From: Spongilla lacustris
Taxonomy: Eukaryota > Porifera > Demospongiae > Spongillida > Spongillidae
Direction: 5' to 3'
DNA: 64,000 nucleotides
Assembly (NCBI GenBank): GCA_949361645.1
Contig: OX442426.1
Location: 2,786,673 to 2,850,672 of the forward strand
The position numbers and the translations under genes were made by a program. Numbering within the stretch: position 1 is the stretch's first letter; every line of letters starts with the position of its first letter. Positions 1 to 15,635 of the stretch are shown in pieces. Under the pieces are notes generated by a model. The model did no database searches, was not told the origin of the DNA, and saw only the letters and a list, made by a program, of their open reading frames with translations.

Positions 1-23
1 CAATAAATTGAACAATTGAAATA

Positions 24-196
24 TTGAGTGGCGGTTTCTTACACGGACCCATCCCTCCTACCTTTCCCAGTGTGCCTACCCAACTATCCAACTCCCTCCT
101 ACAGTGGCGGTGTGGCTGGGGGGGCAAACCAGTATTTCTCCGCATAATCACCAGTAAACTAGAAAATACTGACAAATATGCGAACGTACGCGGGTT

Positions 197-231
<35 letters not shown>

Positions 232-1375
232 AGCCACCCCGCCACTGCCCTCCTACCTTCAATATTGCTGCAACTCTACGGACTTTTCCTAAAGGAACAG
301 CATGTGGTCCATCAGGCTTGAGAGTCCAGCATTTACTTGATGCATTGGACTCAAGACTACCAATCTCAATGGAGAGCCTACTGCATCAGGTGGTTAATAT
401 TCTGCTCGCTGGCAATGCCCCTACTACCCGCTCATCCTATCTTGCTGGTGGAAATCTAACATCTCTATTGAAATTCAAAGGCACTGGATGGGATGTTCAA
501 CCAATCCCTGTAGGAGAAATTTTGAGACGCCTTGTGGGTAAATGTGCCTGCATTTTATCAAAGGAAAAGACCTCACAATTCTTCAATCCATTTCAGTTTG
601 GAGTAGCTTGTCCAGCTGGCACCGAAAAAATTGTGCATAGTTATTGAGGACAACTTTGTCATCTTAAAAGTTGATATGTGAAATGCATTTAACTTAGTGT
701 CTCGGGAAGCTGTCCTTCACCAGTGTGCCATCCACTTCCCTGAGCTTCTTCCATGGGTGACTTGGTGCTATTCACAGCACCAAAAGTTGTGGCATCCAAT
801 GGGTCAGTTAATATCGGCATCAGGTGTCCAACAAGGGGACCCTTTAGGCCCACTTCTTTTTGCCCTCGTTCTGCACTGCACCATTCTTAAAATCTCTGCT
901 GACCCCCAGTGCAAAGAAATGTTACTGAACTGTTGGTATCTCGATGATGGGGCTTTGGCAGGACCAAGAAATGCAGTACAGGGCTCTAAAAATTTTGCAA
1001 GCCAACAGTGACACTTCTGGTCTCCACATTAATTTGGGTAAATGTGAATTATTCTGTGCCCATAAGCTTTCCATGTTCTCATCTGACATTCCATGCTCGG
1101 CCTGTCCACACTTTGAATTACTAGGTGCCCCCATTGGGAGTGCGGAGTATTGTGCTCAGTACATCGAATCCAAAAGAAAAGATGTATTATCACTTCTACC
1201 CCAACTGTGCAACCCACAAATTGCTGTCACCATTCTGAGATCATGTGCTAGTTTCTGTAAGCTCGCCCACCTAGCACGGTCTACACCTCCTTCACCAATG
1301 TCGGAATCAGTGTTTAGTCAATTTGACAATGATGTTCTTCACAGAAATGTTATTGTCAAAATTTTAATGAGGTAG
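24..1375 (+). pseudogene. Reverse transcriptase remnant of a retroelement
   Basis: Three overlapping reading frames together carry reverse-transcriptase landmarks. FPKGTACGPSGL lies near 285-320, a GVQQGDPLGPLLFAL block near 825-870, and YLDDG (the catalytic xxDD motif) near 940-955. After a further frame change come FELLGAPIG and CASFCKLAHLAR, near 1110-1275. At least two frameshifts separate the blocks and an inserted element interrupts the 5' part, so the gene is dead. The same polymerase family is represented by a C-terminal scrap at 18129-18291 and 30597-30765. I cannot place it in a named LINE clade by eye. The upstream part may lie outside the window. Confidence 0.8.
102..247. mobile_element. 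Small non-autonomous hAT-type element (MITE)
   Basis: The element starts CAGTGGCGG and ends CCGCCACTG. The inverted similarity continues inward through a G-run and a 33-bp C-run (199-231). It is flanked by a perfect 8-bp direct repeat, CCCTCCTA, at 94-101 and 248-255. CAG...CTG termini with an 8-bp target duplication are typical of the hAT superfamily. It lies inside the decayed reverse transcriptase. Confidence 0.85.
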
Positions 1376-1915
1376 AAGAACCGTAATTATAAATGTCATA
1401 CTGTGTTGACTATTGCTGGATTCTCTCTTTGTTAGTAGCCATTTTTACATTGTTCAAATTCGGTTTACCTGCACATGCACTATAATGAGTTTTATTATTA
1501 ATAGTATTCATACACGATGAATTTAATCTAAACCTAACATAAATAACCAAAACAGGTTTGGTATATATAGACTTGGCCCAACTGACTGCTGAATGCCAGT
1601 CACCTGGTCCCCAGACTACTCCTGACCACCCTACGTATACGGGCCTGAGAATCACAACAACGCCCGATATTATTTGGACGACTGAAACCCCTAATTGCAT
1701 TGTTCTCTCGCGATCTCCAGGGGCACCATATCTATGGTATCGTCTTGTCCCTTAAAGGTGGCGTTTTTCACGTACTATATAGCCCACAAGTCCTGGCTGC
1801 GTTGGAATTTCAATATTTCAGGGCGTAGGCCTGATCGGAATGATGCAATCGTCGCATTATTATTGCCGATATAGCTTTTCATTTGATCGAAATTTGGCGC
1901 GTTTATAGACAAATC
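1376..1915. other. Intergenic stretch upstream of the PLAC8 gene
   Basis: No coding exon is recognised here. An ACTATATAGC sequence near 1774-1783 could act as a TATA-like element for the downstream gene, but this is only a pattern match. Confidence 0.3.
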
Positions 1916-2245
1916 ATGTCTGGAGAATGGAAAAACGGATTGTGCGGATGTTTCGATGACTGCGGCATTTGCGTCATGACCTACTTTTGCCCTTGCTACA
2001 CGTTTGGGAAAAACGCTGAAGCTGTGGGCGAGAGCTGCTGTCTGTGCTGTCTGTGCTACGGATGTCACCCTTTTGATCTGGCTGCCAAGGTAGCGGTGCG
2101 GACCAAAATCAGAGCGCAGAATGGAATCGCCGGTACCATCGCTGGAGACATTGCGTACCATGTATTCTGCACGGTGTGTGCGACCTGTCAGGAAGCGCAA
2201 GAACTGAAATCGGGAGTAAAGACCATGGCTATGGCTCGTGAATAA
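1916..2245 (+). CDS. PLAC8-domain (Cys-rich) membrane-associated protein
   Basis: This is an uninterrupted 109-codon frame beginning MSGEWKNGLCGC. The body matches the PLAC8/cornifelin family: a short N-terminus, then CFDDCGICVMTYFCPCYTFG with the family's CPC core, then a second cysteine cluster (CCLCCLCYGCHPF), a basic KVAVRTKIR stretch, and a C-terminal CTVCATCQEAQEL block. I chose the ATG at 1916 over one 11 codons upstream because family members normally start with a few residues ahead of the glycine/cysteine block. PLAC8 proteins are small cysteine-rich proteins, often membrane-associated, with roles reported in growth, metal handling or cell differentiation. The specific role here cannot be inferred. 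It has no visible intron and lies upstream of the duplicated OAT cassette. Confidence 0.88.
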   Translation: MSGEWKNGLCGCFDDCGICVMTYFCPCYTFGKNAEAVGESCCLCCLCYGCHPFDLAAKVAVRTKIRAQNGIAGTIAGDIAYHVFCTVCATCQEAQELKSGVKTMAMARE

Positions 2246-3331
2246 GATGGGGTTACTATTAGTACATGCAAAGTTGGACAACCCTGGTAGAATGGCTATA
2301 GTCATAGTTATTTGTTGTGTATATTAGACCACGGACTCTTTTATATGCATTCCTCATTCCTTATGTTCATTTTTGGCCTGGTGCACAATTAATTTGGCCT
2401 GCTACCAGATCAGTTATGTTATCATGCAGTTTCATGCATGTTTGCATTCATGCGATAAAGACCGGGTAAGCATATATGGCGACGTATACCCCGCGTACGT
2501 ATACAAATTTAGACTAGTACAGCTTTTTAAAAACAGACCGAGCAAGAGCGGAATTTAAAGGGGCGTATATACGGCGGTCTGTTATAAGGGGGCGGTCTGT
2601 TATAAGTGTTATAAGGGGGCGGTTGTCTATAAGGGGCGGGGCGTATGCATATATGACGGGCAAACGATGAAAATGATAAGCATGTACAAAAACTTGAAGC
2701 GTCTTCATTTAATAGACCCCCTGAATGCTAGTCATGATCAACATTTTTATACGTATACGTCACAATTGTGTTCAGCTGGCCAGAAATAAACATAAGGGAT
2801 GAGGTATGCAAATGAAACAAATAAAAGAGAAATTCTATTAAGACATGCGCATGTAACTCAAAGTGGAGTAGCAAGGGTGGAGGGGGCCGCTTCTAGAAAT
2901 TCCAAGCGCAGCTAGTTTGTATCAGACGGAATATATTGAACAACAACTAACACATGCGCATGCACTAAAGATGGAGAATGGCGCGCGCATATGCTGAATT
3001 CAAAAGTCTGGACATCACCGAGTTTGAAATAGAGCAAACTGCTTTGCACTACTTTTTCTCCTTCTGGACTACTGTGAAGTTCTGCATGGAATATACCCGT
3101 CCTTGCAAGGTAACCTGTTCTATGAATCAGCTTATGTGAACATTAATACATGCACGTCAGTAAACCGATAACAATTACACAACACAACGACCACACAAAT
3201 ATGCAGTCCAAAGTCAATCCGACGGGTGTTCCAAAATCCAGACTTCAGCTCAGCGATCTGTCTCTACATTACATTATATTACATTAAATTATACACATTA
3301 GTCCAAACACTTCTTCCCCTTTAGAATCGAT
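2246..3331. other. Intergenic stretch with a short GTCTGTTATAAGGGGGC repeat
   Basis: No gene is recognised. Around 2570-2640 a short unit, roughly GGCGGTCTGTTATAAGG, is repeated two to three times. A related motif (GTCTGTTACAAGGGGGCAT) is tandemly repeated at 22815-22895. Several alternating ATGCGCATG palindromes occur near 2845-2960. Confidence 0.5.
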
Positions 3332-3531
3332 NNNNNNNNNNNNNNNNNNNNNNNNNNNNNNNNNNNNNNNNNNNNNNNNNNNNNNNNNNNNNNNNNNNNN
3401 NNNNNNNNNNNNNNNNNNNNNNNNNNNNNNNNNNNNNNNNNNNNNNNNNNNNNNNNNNNNNNNNNNNNNNNNNNNNNNNNNNNNNNNNNNNNNNNNNNNN
3501 NNNNNNNNNNNNNNNNNNNNNNNNNNNNNNN
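3332..3531. other. Assembly gap of 200 N
   Basis: There are exactly 200 undetermined bases. The gap falls at or near the left edge of duplication unit 1: sequence right of the gap (from 3533) matches sequence from about 54344 in unit 3. Confidence 0.99.
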
Positions 3532-4399
3532 CCAAAATTGATTCTGGTGTTCGATGCAAGTGTGATGGTGCGTCTGTGTCAATGATTTTAGATCAAACAA
3601 CGCTTCCACCTGGGGAGTCCAAATTAACACCTCGAATGCCTAGATCGGCCCTCAATCCTGCATGGACCATCTGCTTTGAAGTCAGCCTCTTTGACTATTG
3701 AATTGGTTCATATACAACCTGACTCCTTACTTGAGCAGCCATAACCCCAAGACAGTCCCTAACTTTGAAGTGTAGCTGTGAATGTTAGTATCTTATAGAG
3801 GGGTTACCAAAACCAATTAAATATTGGATGTTGGATGAATCTTATTGACATGCTCGTGGACTATTTAATTGGTGATTTAGTGTTTGTGGCCAATGAAGAC
3901 AATATTCTTCAATGCGAAATGGTATTGTGCTCAAGTGTATGCATGCTAGTCAGGAAAATATACTTGTGATGAATTTTAGTGATATCAATAAGCCTTTTTT
4001 TTTTTTTGAAGTCTTATACCTAAATCAGAACCACTTATATGCAATGTTTGGAATTAATATCTTACGGAATGGCAAGGTTATGCTAATATGCTTTATTGTT
4101 CCTCAACCGTCACAGTTTTTACGCATTGAAAAAGGTGTCACTTTGGCGCCTAAATATCTCCGATACTATATATGCTATATACGGTGACGCATATAAAGTA
4201 CTGTTAAACGCAGCTTTTTTTTTGCTCTTTCTAATGATCATAACATAACAGACTTACGCAATTGTAGATACTCATGTGTACAAAGCATAATAACATTAAA
4301 ATCTTTTGAGCAATTCAGTAAAAAAAAAAAAAAAAAGCCTCCGCAGTGCCTACGGCGGGAGTATATTCCTATTTTTCTAACAGATCTAGAGTTACAAAG
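3532..4399. other. 5' flank of OAT copy 1 (duplicated)
   Basis: This stretch is nearly collinear with 54344-55552 in front of OAT copy 3, except that copy 3 carries an extra 464-bp fold-back element. A short open frame beginning ATTGATTCTGGTGTTCG appears in both copies but is not recognised as a protein. A/T tracts near 3998-4008 and 4319-4336 differ in length between copies. Confidence 0.75.
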
Positions 4400-8621
<4,222 letters not shown>

Positions 8622-9828
8622 ACTGGTGCTGTGTGCGATGTTGTAGGCTGAGGTGGTGCCCAGGAGTGTTGGCTGATTTAGAACACTGTACTTCTATATT
8701 GTATTTTAAAGGTGCTTTTAAATATCTCTTCCAACGTTCTGGAATATCCTTAGCACACTATATTGTAGTATTGTATGGTATTATTTTTAGTTATTAGCTT
8801 TATCATGACTCAGTCAATATGTGGTGTGTGCATGTGTAGGCATATGCATAGACCAATCCTCCAGTCAGGCTTCAGATGAGTTGTCAAACTTACGTTCCAA
8901 GTAGATGAACATATAAGGAAGTGTGCAATAAAAATAAGCATATAATATTGCTAGCATTGCAATAATCCGATCCGCACCATTAACCACCTGCAAGTTACTA
9001 GGGGGAGGGAGGGGACCCACATATCAGTGTCCCTCATTCTCAGCTAAGCATCAGCACTGGGCTTGCTGTGGTTGTCCCAGGCCATATGATGCATCAGTAC
9101 TTGTAGTGGAAGTAGTTAGTTGATGAAGGCTAGATGTTTGTTTGAATTGAAACTATAGGGTGGGAACTAGTTTTTATTTTATTTTTACCACACCTTATAG
9201 CTAGTAACGCTGAGTCTCATAAGCAGTATATTTCCTACATGTATTGTATTGGCCTTGCAATTGATCTTGTGGTATGTGTATGTGTGGCTTCTCTTCCTCT
9301 CACTATCGCTTCCGAGAATTTGTATGTTGACAGGATTCATAGGCATGGATAGACCTGCCAATTTTCAAGATTTTTTTAAAAAGTATCGCAAGTACTAGTC
9401 TGTATACGTACAAGTCAATCTTTATATTGGATTAAATTTGAATTGACGTCTAATGCAAATGGGTCTTTGTTCACACTGGATAAGTCACACACCCTACATT
9501 TAGAGTATTTTTAGTTGCACTCAACTTGAGTCTACATGTACATGAATTGCCATCAAGTGCCCATGCAGTGACACTTTGTGCATTTGTGCTATTTGTTACA
9601 GTAAACAATGGCATGGTTTAGTGATTTGCTAAAATGGTTACATGATGCTGCAGGTGCCTGGCAATGTATCCATTAACCACTTCATGTAGAACCTCATTAG
9701 ATTCTGTATTGTACTGCACACATGCCAGTAATTTTGTTAGTTGACACCAAGCTGTCATTTCATGAACACATTTATGGTTTCCCCCATGTAACCTCTCATG
9801 TAAGTACCAAAAATGTTATAACTCTAAA
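8622..9828. other. 3' flank of OAT copy 1 (duplicated)
   Basis: This flank contains the transcript end region. It is collinear with 28642-29672 in unit 2 and 60656-61660 in unit 3, with small indels. No other gene is seen. A candidate poly(A) signal AATAAA lies at about 8928-8933. Confidence 0.7.
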
Positions 9829-10521
9829 GGCGTTTCTTCACTACCAACCGCAATCCGGATCGATCCGCACTGAGGGTGCGTCCACACTAGCTAATTAGCA
9901 TTCATCGACCAAACTGAATCGATGCAGTTAAGGGCGTACCCATGATAGAAAATGGCTGCTGTTTCATGCACTTTGGAGTTTGGAGGAAACTCGCGCACAT
10001 TTGGTGGGGATCTGGGGAAAGGGGGGGGGGGGGGGGGGGGGGGGGCAGATCTGATGTGCAGCGACAGTTGTACGCAACACGTTAATCTATCAGCGAATAG
10101 CTATTGCACTGCGTGTATGATCGTACGTGGAAGCAGTGCGTCCTGAAGATGGAAAACCTAGTCCAGAAATACAAAAAGGTGATAAGCATGCATGATCCAT
10201 ACAATTATACGAGACGTAAACGCGCACAGGTACTAGGTTAAGGACTCTATATAGTAATGGAGGTAGTAATGGTATGCATGTAACAGGACAAGGCCACGTG
10301 TCCCTTTTTTTCCTAAGGTGATTTTGCGTAGCTCCATGTACGCCGCTAAGCATATGTATGCCATTCCCAGCGGGCATTATGTGGACTCGAGACAGCGGCC
10401 ATTAATTATCAGTATCGGCACGCCCTAACTGCATCGATTCGGTTTGGTCGATGAATACTAATTAGTGTGGACGCACCCTCAATCCGGATCGATCCGGATT
10501 GCGGTTGCTGGTGAAGAAACC
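9829..10521. mobile_element. MITE with roughly 100-bp terminal inverted repeats
   Basis: The left end (GGCGTTTCTTCACTACCAAC) and right end (GGTTGCTGGTGAAGAAACC) are inverted copies. The match extends through GGGTGCGTCCACACTA and TTCATCGACCAAAC to about 100 bp. The interior has a 25-bp G-run (10021-10045) and no convincing gene. The equivalent site in unit 2 (about 29670) is empty. No clear target duplication was found. Confidence 0.8.
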
Positions 10522-11048
10522 ATAGATTGAAGAATACGATCCATTGAATTGTCAATTGTAGGCGGCGGACCCTTTGAAGTGAACTGTGTTTCGGTTAACC
10601 CTTTTGTAGATTACGCTTTTCCCCCTATTTTCACTGCTGTTTAAGAGAAAAATCGAGATCTTAGGCATTCTTCGTACTCCCACTGATCTTGCTTTCCAGG
10701 TTAGTGACTATTGTCTATGCAATTCACTAAGCACACTCTACGTAGGTACCGTATCTATCATTTCCGCCTCTTCGGAACATATATCTCAACTTAGAGATGC
10801 TTCCAACCATTCATTTCTAAAAGCAAAGCATTATGCTATTCCCTCTGTGGAACGAACGTGTAGCCGTTGTAAGGGGCTTTAGCATGTGGGTACAACTGCC
10901 TGGTGAACAGGTCGCGGACCCATCGTGTTTCGGAACATAGTGTGTGAGTTAGACACACGCAACAAAGTCCAAATTAGTTTTTCAATGTTCAGAAAGAGTT
11001 GTTCTGTGGAACGCATACAGCCAAAGGTGGACCAACGTTATGCAAATG

Positions 11049-11493
11049 CAGTGGCGGATACAGGGGGGGGGGTCGGTGGTGTCCGGACCCCCCCCCCTCA
11101 GGCCCGATGATGAATAAAATTAAGTATCAATACTAGTAATGAATGCAATTAACAACATCCCACGTGATATAGCGTATCATCCAGATGGCAAGCAATCTGT
11201 TCACTCACCTCATTCGGCAAATATCTTGAGTTACTTTTCCAAGAAAGCAAAAGGTAATTATGTAATGCGCTAAAAGATTTAGGCCTACGTGTACAGGAAT
11301 CACGCACCCGCCCGATCGCGTTGTCTCGTTATGCCCGGTATTCACCATAAACTACTAAGTTTATGGGTCTTCTATAGTCCCACTGACCAGTTATCACACA
11401 GGCCACTTCTTGTATCGGGCCCAAAACGGACAACAACCATTAGTTCAATCAAATGTGAAATGCGGATAAATAAGTTCTGTTCCATTCCACTCG

Positions 11494-11546
<53 letters not shown>

Positions 11547-11735
11547 CCATTATTTGCCGCCATTTTTTTAGTCTTTCGCCCCAGTTTAAGGCTTCAAAGT
11601 ATTGATATATAGTCTGTGTCGCAAAAAGCTTCCGCGCTTCGCGCGGGAGGGGGCACATCCCCCTCCCGCACCCTCCCCCTATTGATTATTCATGCCGGAC
11701 CCCCCCCCCTTCCAGATTTCCTGTATCCGCCCCTG
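11049..11735. mobile_element. hAT-like MITE with CAGTGGCGGATACAGG ends
   Basis: The left end is CAGTGGCGGATACAGGGGG and the right end is CCTGTATCCGCCCCTG, so the termini are inverted copies with one mismatch. AAATG flanks both ends, which is shorter than the 8 bp expected for hAT. The interior holds a 50-bp C-run (11495-11544) and no gene. Confidence 0.7.
11495..11544. repeat. 50-bp poly(C) tract
   Basis: Fifty consecutive C residues form the longest of about a dozen G or C homopolymers in the window. Confidence 0.98.
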
Positions 11736-11891
11736 AAATGTCTTATAGAAGTTATAGTTGTGCGGGTTATTTTCATTAAATCGTCCCTGGACCGATATAT
11801 GTTTCGGTACATCTCTTGTACGGTCAGTGCAAGCTAGATAGCACTTAGACACATCTACGCAGTTACAATGATCAGTTGTAGGGAATGCACT

Positions 11892-12510
11892 TATCAGGAC
11901 CCACGGTAGTGGGTCCTATGTAGGATTGGCTTCGTGGGCGTGGTTTTCGATCGAGCGTTTTAAAACGGTAACGAGCGTTGCCTTTACTCGCCAGCTCGCA
12001 TATAATCCATCACAAACATGACAGATATGCACATATAACGTGAGCTTCGCTAAACAGTGCCGTTTACGTGGAGTGACAAGTCGGTACCAAAATTCCGCCA
12101 TTTAATTTTTGTTCATCTCCTCCTCCTCCTCCGTCGTCTTCCGTTCATCATGTATAACTAGCGACAGGAACGTCGTAAGAAGACGAGATTAGCTTCAAAA
12201 AGTAGCATTTGATTTCCAAACGGGCCCTTTCATACAAATAAGACCTACAGTTGTAAAATGCCGTGAAATGACACGAGCAGGTGCAATTCATTATCGGTGA
12301 ATATTCTCGGTTGCCTAGCAGTATGCAATATGACGTCACATAAGCGTCTTAATTTACTGTTGCCAGGCTACCACAATAAACGTACACAGCTGCAGCACAG
12401 GCGGTTCTAATAATTCAGCAAAGGACCAAGCCAAAGAAAACGGCTCGTTTCGGTTAGCAAGGAGAACTATATAGGTAGGCCTATCAACAAAATAAAAAGA
12501 GCATCTTACC
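11892..12510. mobile_element. Dispersed repeat, copy A (hairpin-ended)
   Basis: One end carries the hairpin AGGACCCAC-GGTA-GTGGGTCCT followed by ATGTAGGATT. About 620 bp are shared, in inverse orientation, with 35790-35940 plus 41753-42218, where the copy is split by a hAT element. A similar terminal hairpin starts a different sequence at 48530. There is no intact gene. Confidence 0.75.
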
Positions 12511-13160
12511 GTTAACCATACATACAATGCAACTTTCATCAACCTTACCACCATGTAACAGTGTTCTTTAAGGAGGGAAGGGTTCCCCCTCCCTTACCCT
12601 CCCCTTTTTATTCCATTTCATGGAGTGTTGGTTACATCCGTTATTTAGTAAAAAAGTAAGCGAGGAGGGTGAGGGACCCCTCCCTCTTACATAAAGAGTC
12701 AAATTAAGTCCCCACAAGCAATAAATAATTACGTAAACGCAAATTGGGGGGGGGGGGGGAAGGGGGGGGCTGTACTTTGGGCCCGGTTCCAGAAACCCTT
12801 TGCAATACCCTCCGGCAAAGCCTATATATGTTTACCTTAAGGTCCTGTACGGCCACCTCGACAGCTGCACGTGTCACTCGATTCCGACAAATCGCGGTGG
12901 TGATACGCTGCCAAACAACAATAGAAGCAATAGTTGTTCCTTTAAACAACACCTAAAACTGAACTAGTCCATATAAAGATTGCTATTTTCCACACGCTTA
13001 TCTACAGCTACGTGTGCATGTATTGTTCACTGATACGCAGCAGCTGCCATTAGTATTTTGAAACCAAGCAACGCACGCGCGCGCTCCGTTAATTGCATAA
13101 AATTAAAAAGCCTTGCCTTAGCCATGATCACTCTTTGGCAGAGAAAAAAAAATTAGGGGA
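12511..13160. other. Non-coding stretch with G-runs
   Basis: No gene is recognised. Short inverted pyrimidine/purine tracts (AGGGTTCCCCCTCCC near 12582, GGGGGGG near 12750) look like degenerate MITE ends. Confidence 0.4.
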
Positions 13161-13460
13161 ACAAGTAAATCAAAAACTTCTCTATCGAGAAAGTGATTGG
13201 TGGGATGTAGGATTGGTGGTGCAAAAAGCAAGGAAACAAGGTACAGTGTGTTAAAGTGAGGTTTGGTAGGATCCTATACACGACTTTAACAGTCCTACAT
13301 TTGCAAATAGGCTTCTTCATTTGCAAATTCAGGACTGTAAGTTGTAGGATCCTACCAAACCTCACTTTAACACACTGTACCTTGTTTCCTTGCTTTTTGC
13401 ACCACCAATCCTACATCCCACCAATCACTTTCTCGATAGAGAAGTTTTTGATTTACTTGT
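13161..13460. mobile_element. 300-bp fold-back MITE, copy 1
   Basis: It is almost a perfect palindrome. The left arm begins ACAAGTAAATCAAAAACTTC and the right arm ends GAAGTTTTTGATTTACTTGT. The arms contain GGATGTAGGATTGGTGG and AAGCAAGGAAACAAGG, and a short unpaired centre lies near 13295-13320. A second copy is at 35244-35525, and a related element (AAGTAAGGAAACAAGG) is at 51593-51816. Confidence 0.9.
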
Positions 13461-14676
13461 AGTACTTAAAGTAGGTACTTGAACATTTAACGTACGCGTA
13501 CCAAAAAATGATGATCTAATAACGCGATGAAAATTGTGACTGGAATTGGCTATTGAAGGTGTGCACCGTGCGGAAAAAAAAGCTTGTTTGTGTTTGTTTA
13601 TCTGCAATTTTGAACTCAGCTGTGTTCCTATGCATATGGTAGTTGAGTAAGTGTACTATGAATTGATACTGTCGAAACAGATCGTATTTTCCTCGTCTAG
13701 TTACCTACGCACGTTGAAAAATAGGTACGTTTTAGACACTGAACATTTCATTCATATGTTAAAAGGCAGGGAAAAAAACGTTTTCACCACTTAGGAAGGG
13801 TCATAATCTAGCTACCTTTAAAATGGTATCAACTTTGGTTGATGCGCAAGGGGTCATACGATGGGATGTGTCTTTTCGTTTGATACTGGCGTCAGGTGAA
13901 CCCTTATTATCTGAAAGGACCAATATGCTTTAAGAAGTGTTTTCTGCATTTGAATTTATGCTTTAACGAAAAGCAGCATCGTTCTTTCAACCGCTAAGGT
14001 TCTATGTCGAGCGATTCTAATTAAAAAGCACCTAATCCTTTGAGAGGCAGAAATTTTGACTTCAGTTACATGTTGCTTGAGCACTAGAAGACAAGGCATT
14101 AATTTTTCGTAACTCTTGGATGATGCGCAAGGCTTGTTTATTGGTGGTCTGGTCCCCAGACCAATACAGTGCACATGAGAGCTCGATGGAATAGGTTTAA
14201 GATTTGGTTACCAAATTTATATTTTATATTAAGATGAAGTCTGCAGCTGATTTGAAGAAGTGTATTGATATTTTCTAGAGTGACATCATAAGGACTAAAT
14301 GATTGTTAATGTACATACATATCGATTTGACAAACAAGAACACCACCCAAACAGCCAAAATGGTTGCACTTCTTGATTCAGGAAATAGAATCAATGTGAA
14401 TGCAATATAAAGGACCTCAATTCAGACTTCCTAACAGCAATGGCTACATTGAAGAAGAATCTCAATTGGGTTGCTATATTACCCAACTCCTAGGTGAACA
14501 ATTCGCTCTGCCTATGCAACCCGCTATTATTGACACAACACATATATCTACTGTTGTAGATCTTTCTCCTGCTCAAGCAGGACCCAGCAATTTGTTATCC
14601 CTGCTGTCTACAAAACCAAGAAGTGGTTGTAAGTACATGTACATGATTATATGCAAGTACATGTACACGATTATTA
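13461..14676. other. AT-rich stretch without a recognised gene
   Basis: Only one coding-like piece is seen: 14400-14632 reads through in one frame and ends at a GTAAGT-like donor. Its translation is not recognised. Confidence 0.35.
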
Positions 14677-15635
14677 GGGGAGGAGTGGGTTAGTTGAGCC
14701 ACTTTTTAGGTTTAGGTTTATACTGCCTCTGAGGTTTGGTATTAAGCAGAGGTTAATAGTCTGATGTAAAGGGGCATCGCTTGGGTACATGTCGTAGGAA
14801 TGTTAGAGACTGGGGATGTACGTGAGAATAGGGACATTATTAAAAATCTACAGGTGTCAAATGGCACAACTAACCCAGCCAAGTGGGTTAGTTGTGCCAG
14901 GTACATGGGTCAGGTGAGCCATATGCTGCCTTCAGCCAAAGTTAGTTGCATTGCACAATAATTGCTAACATAAGTAGGCCTAGGCCTTACGTTGTCAAAT
15001 CATTGATCAAAGCAAATTCATACACTAATGCATGACACTTTTTCAATGACAGCTCTTGAAATTGATCGGCAAGTGTTTTTAACGTGATTCATAGTCATTT
15101 TTCCTTTTAGAAATAAAAACAGAATGCTTCTGAGATTGCTGCATAGCCAAATAGGCATAACTCACTATTTCTGTTACATAAATCAATAAATCATTTTAAT
15201 GCCATACAATTGCAGCTAAAGCATATGGCTCAACTAACCTCCTTAGCAAATGGCTCAACTAACCCCACTACTAACTTTTCCTGTAACTAGCTAAGTTGTA
15301 TAAAAAGGAAGCAAAGTATAGAATTCATTACAAATATGAATATAGCTGCTTAGATGTACATTCAAACATCCAAGACTGAAACAAGAATATAGTCATTATG
15401 TAGAAATTATGAGGGCACAAACCGCAAAAACAGAATTTCACTTTGATCATCAAAATTCTTATTTTTGAATTTCACATTCTGATGAATACTAAAACAAAAT
15501 CCTAAAGTAGAACAAAAAGTTAGTCATAACACTTAATGCCAATATATGTTAACATAATTCAATTATGTTTATTCATGGAGCTAAAACAGGGGGTGGCTCA
15601 ACTAACCCAGTGGCTCAACTAACCCACTCCTCCCC
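14677..15635. mobile_element. DNA transposon remnant with GGGTTAGTTGAGCC termini
   Basis: The ends are GGGGAGGAGTGGGTTAGTTG and its inverse CAACTAACCCACTCCTCCCC, flanked by TA on both sides. Extra copies of the subterminal motif GGCTCAACTAACC occur inside, near 14875, 15225 and 15250, in both orientations. The interior is AT-rich and has no long frame. TA flanks suggest a Tc1/mariner-like mechanism, but only by inference. Confidence 0.75.

Noticed and set aside
3284..3630. Open frames across the undetermined bases
   Set aside because: They consist mostly of N and carry no information.
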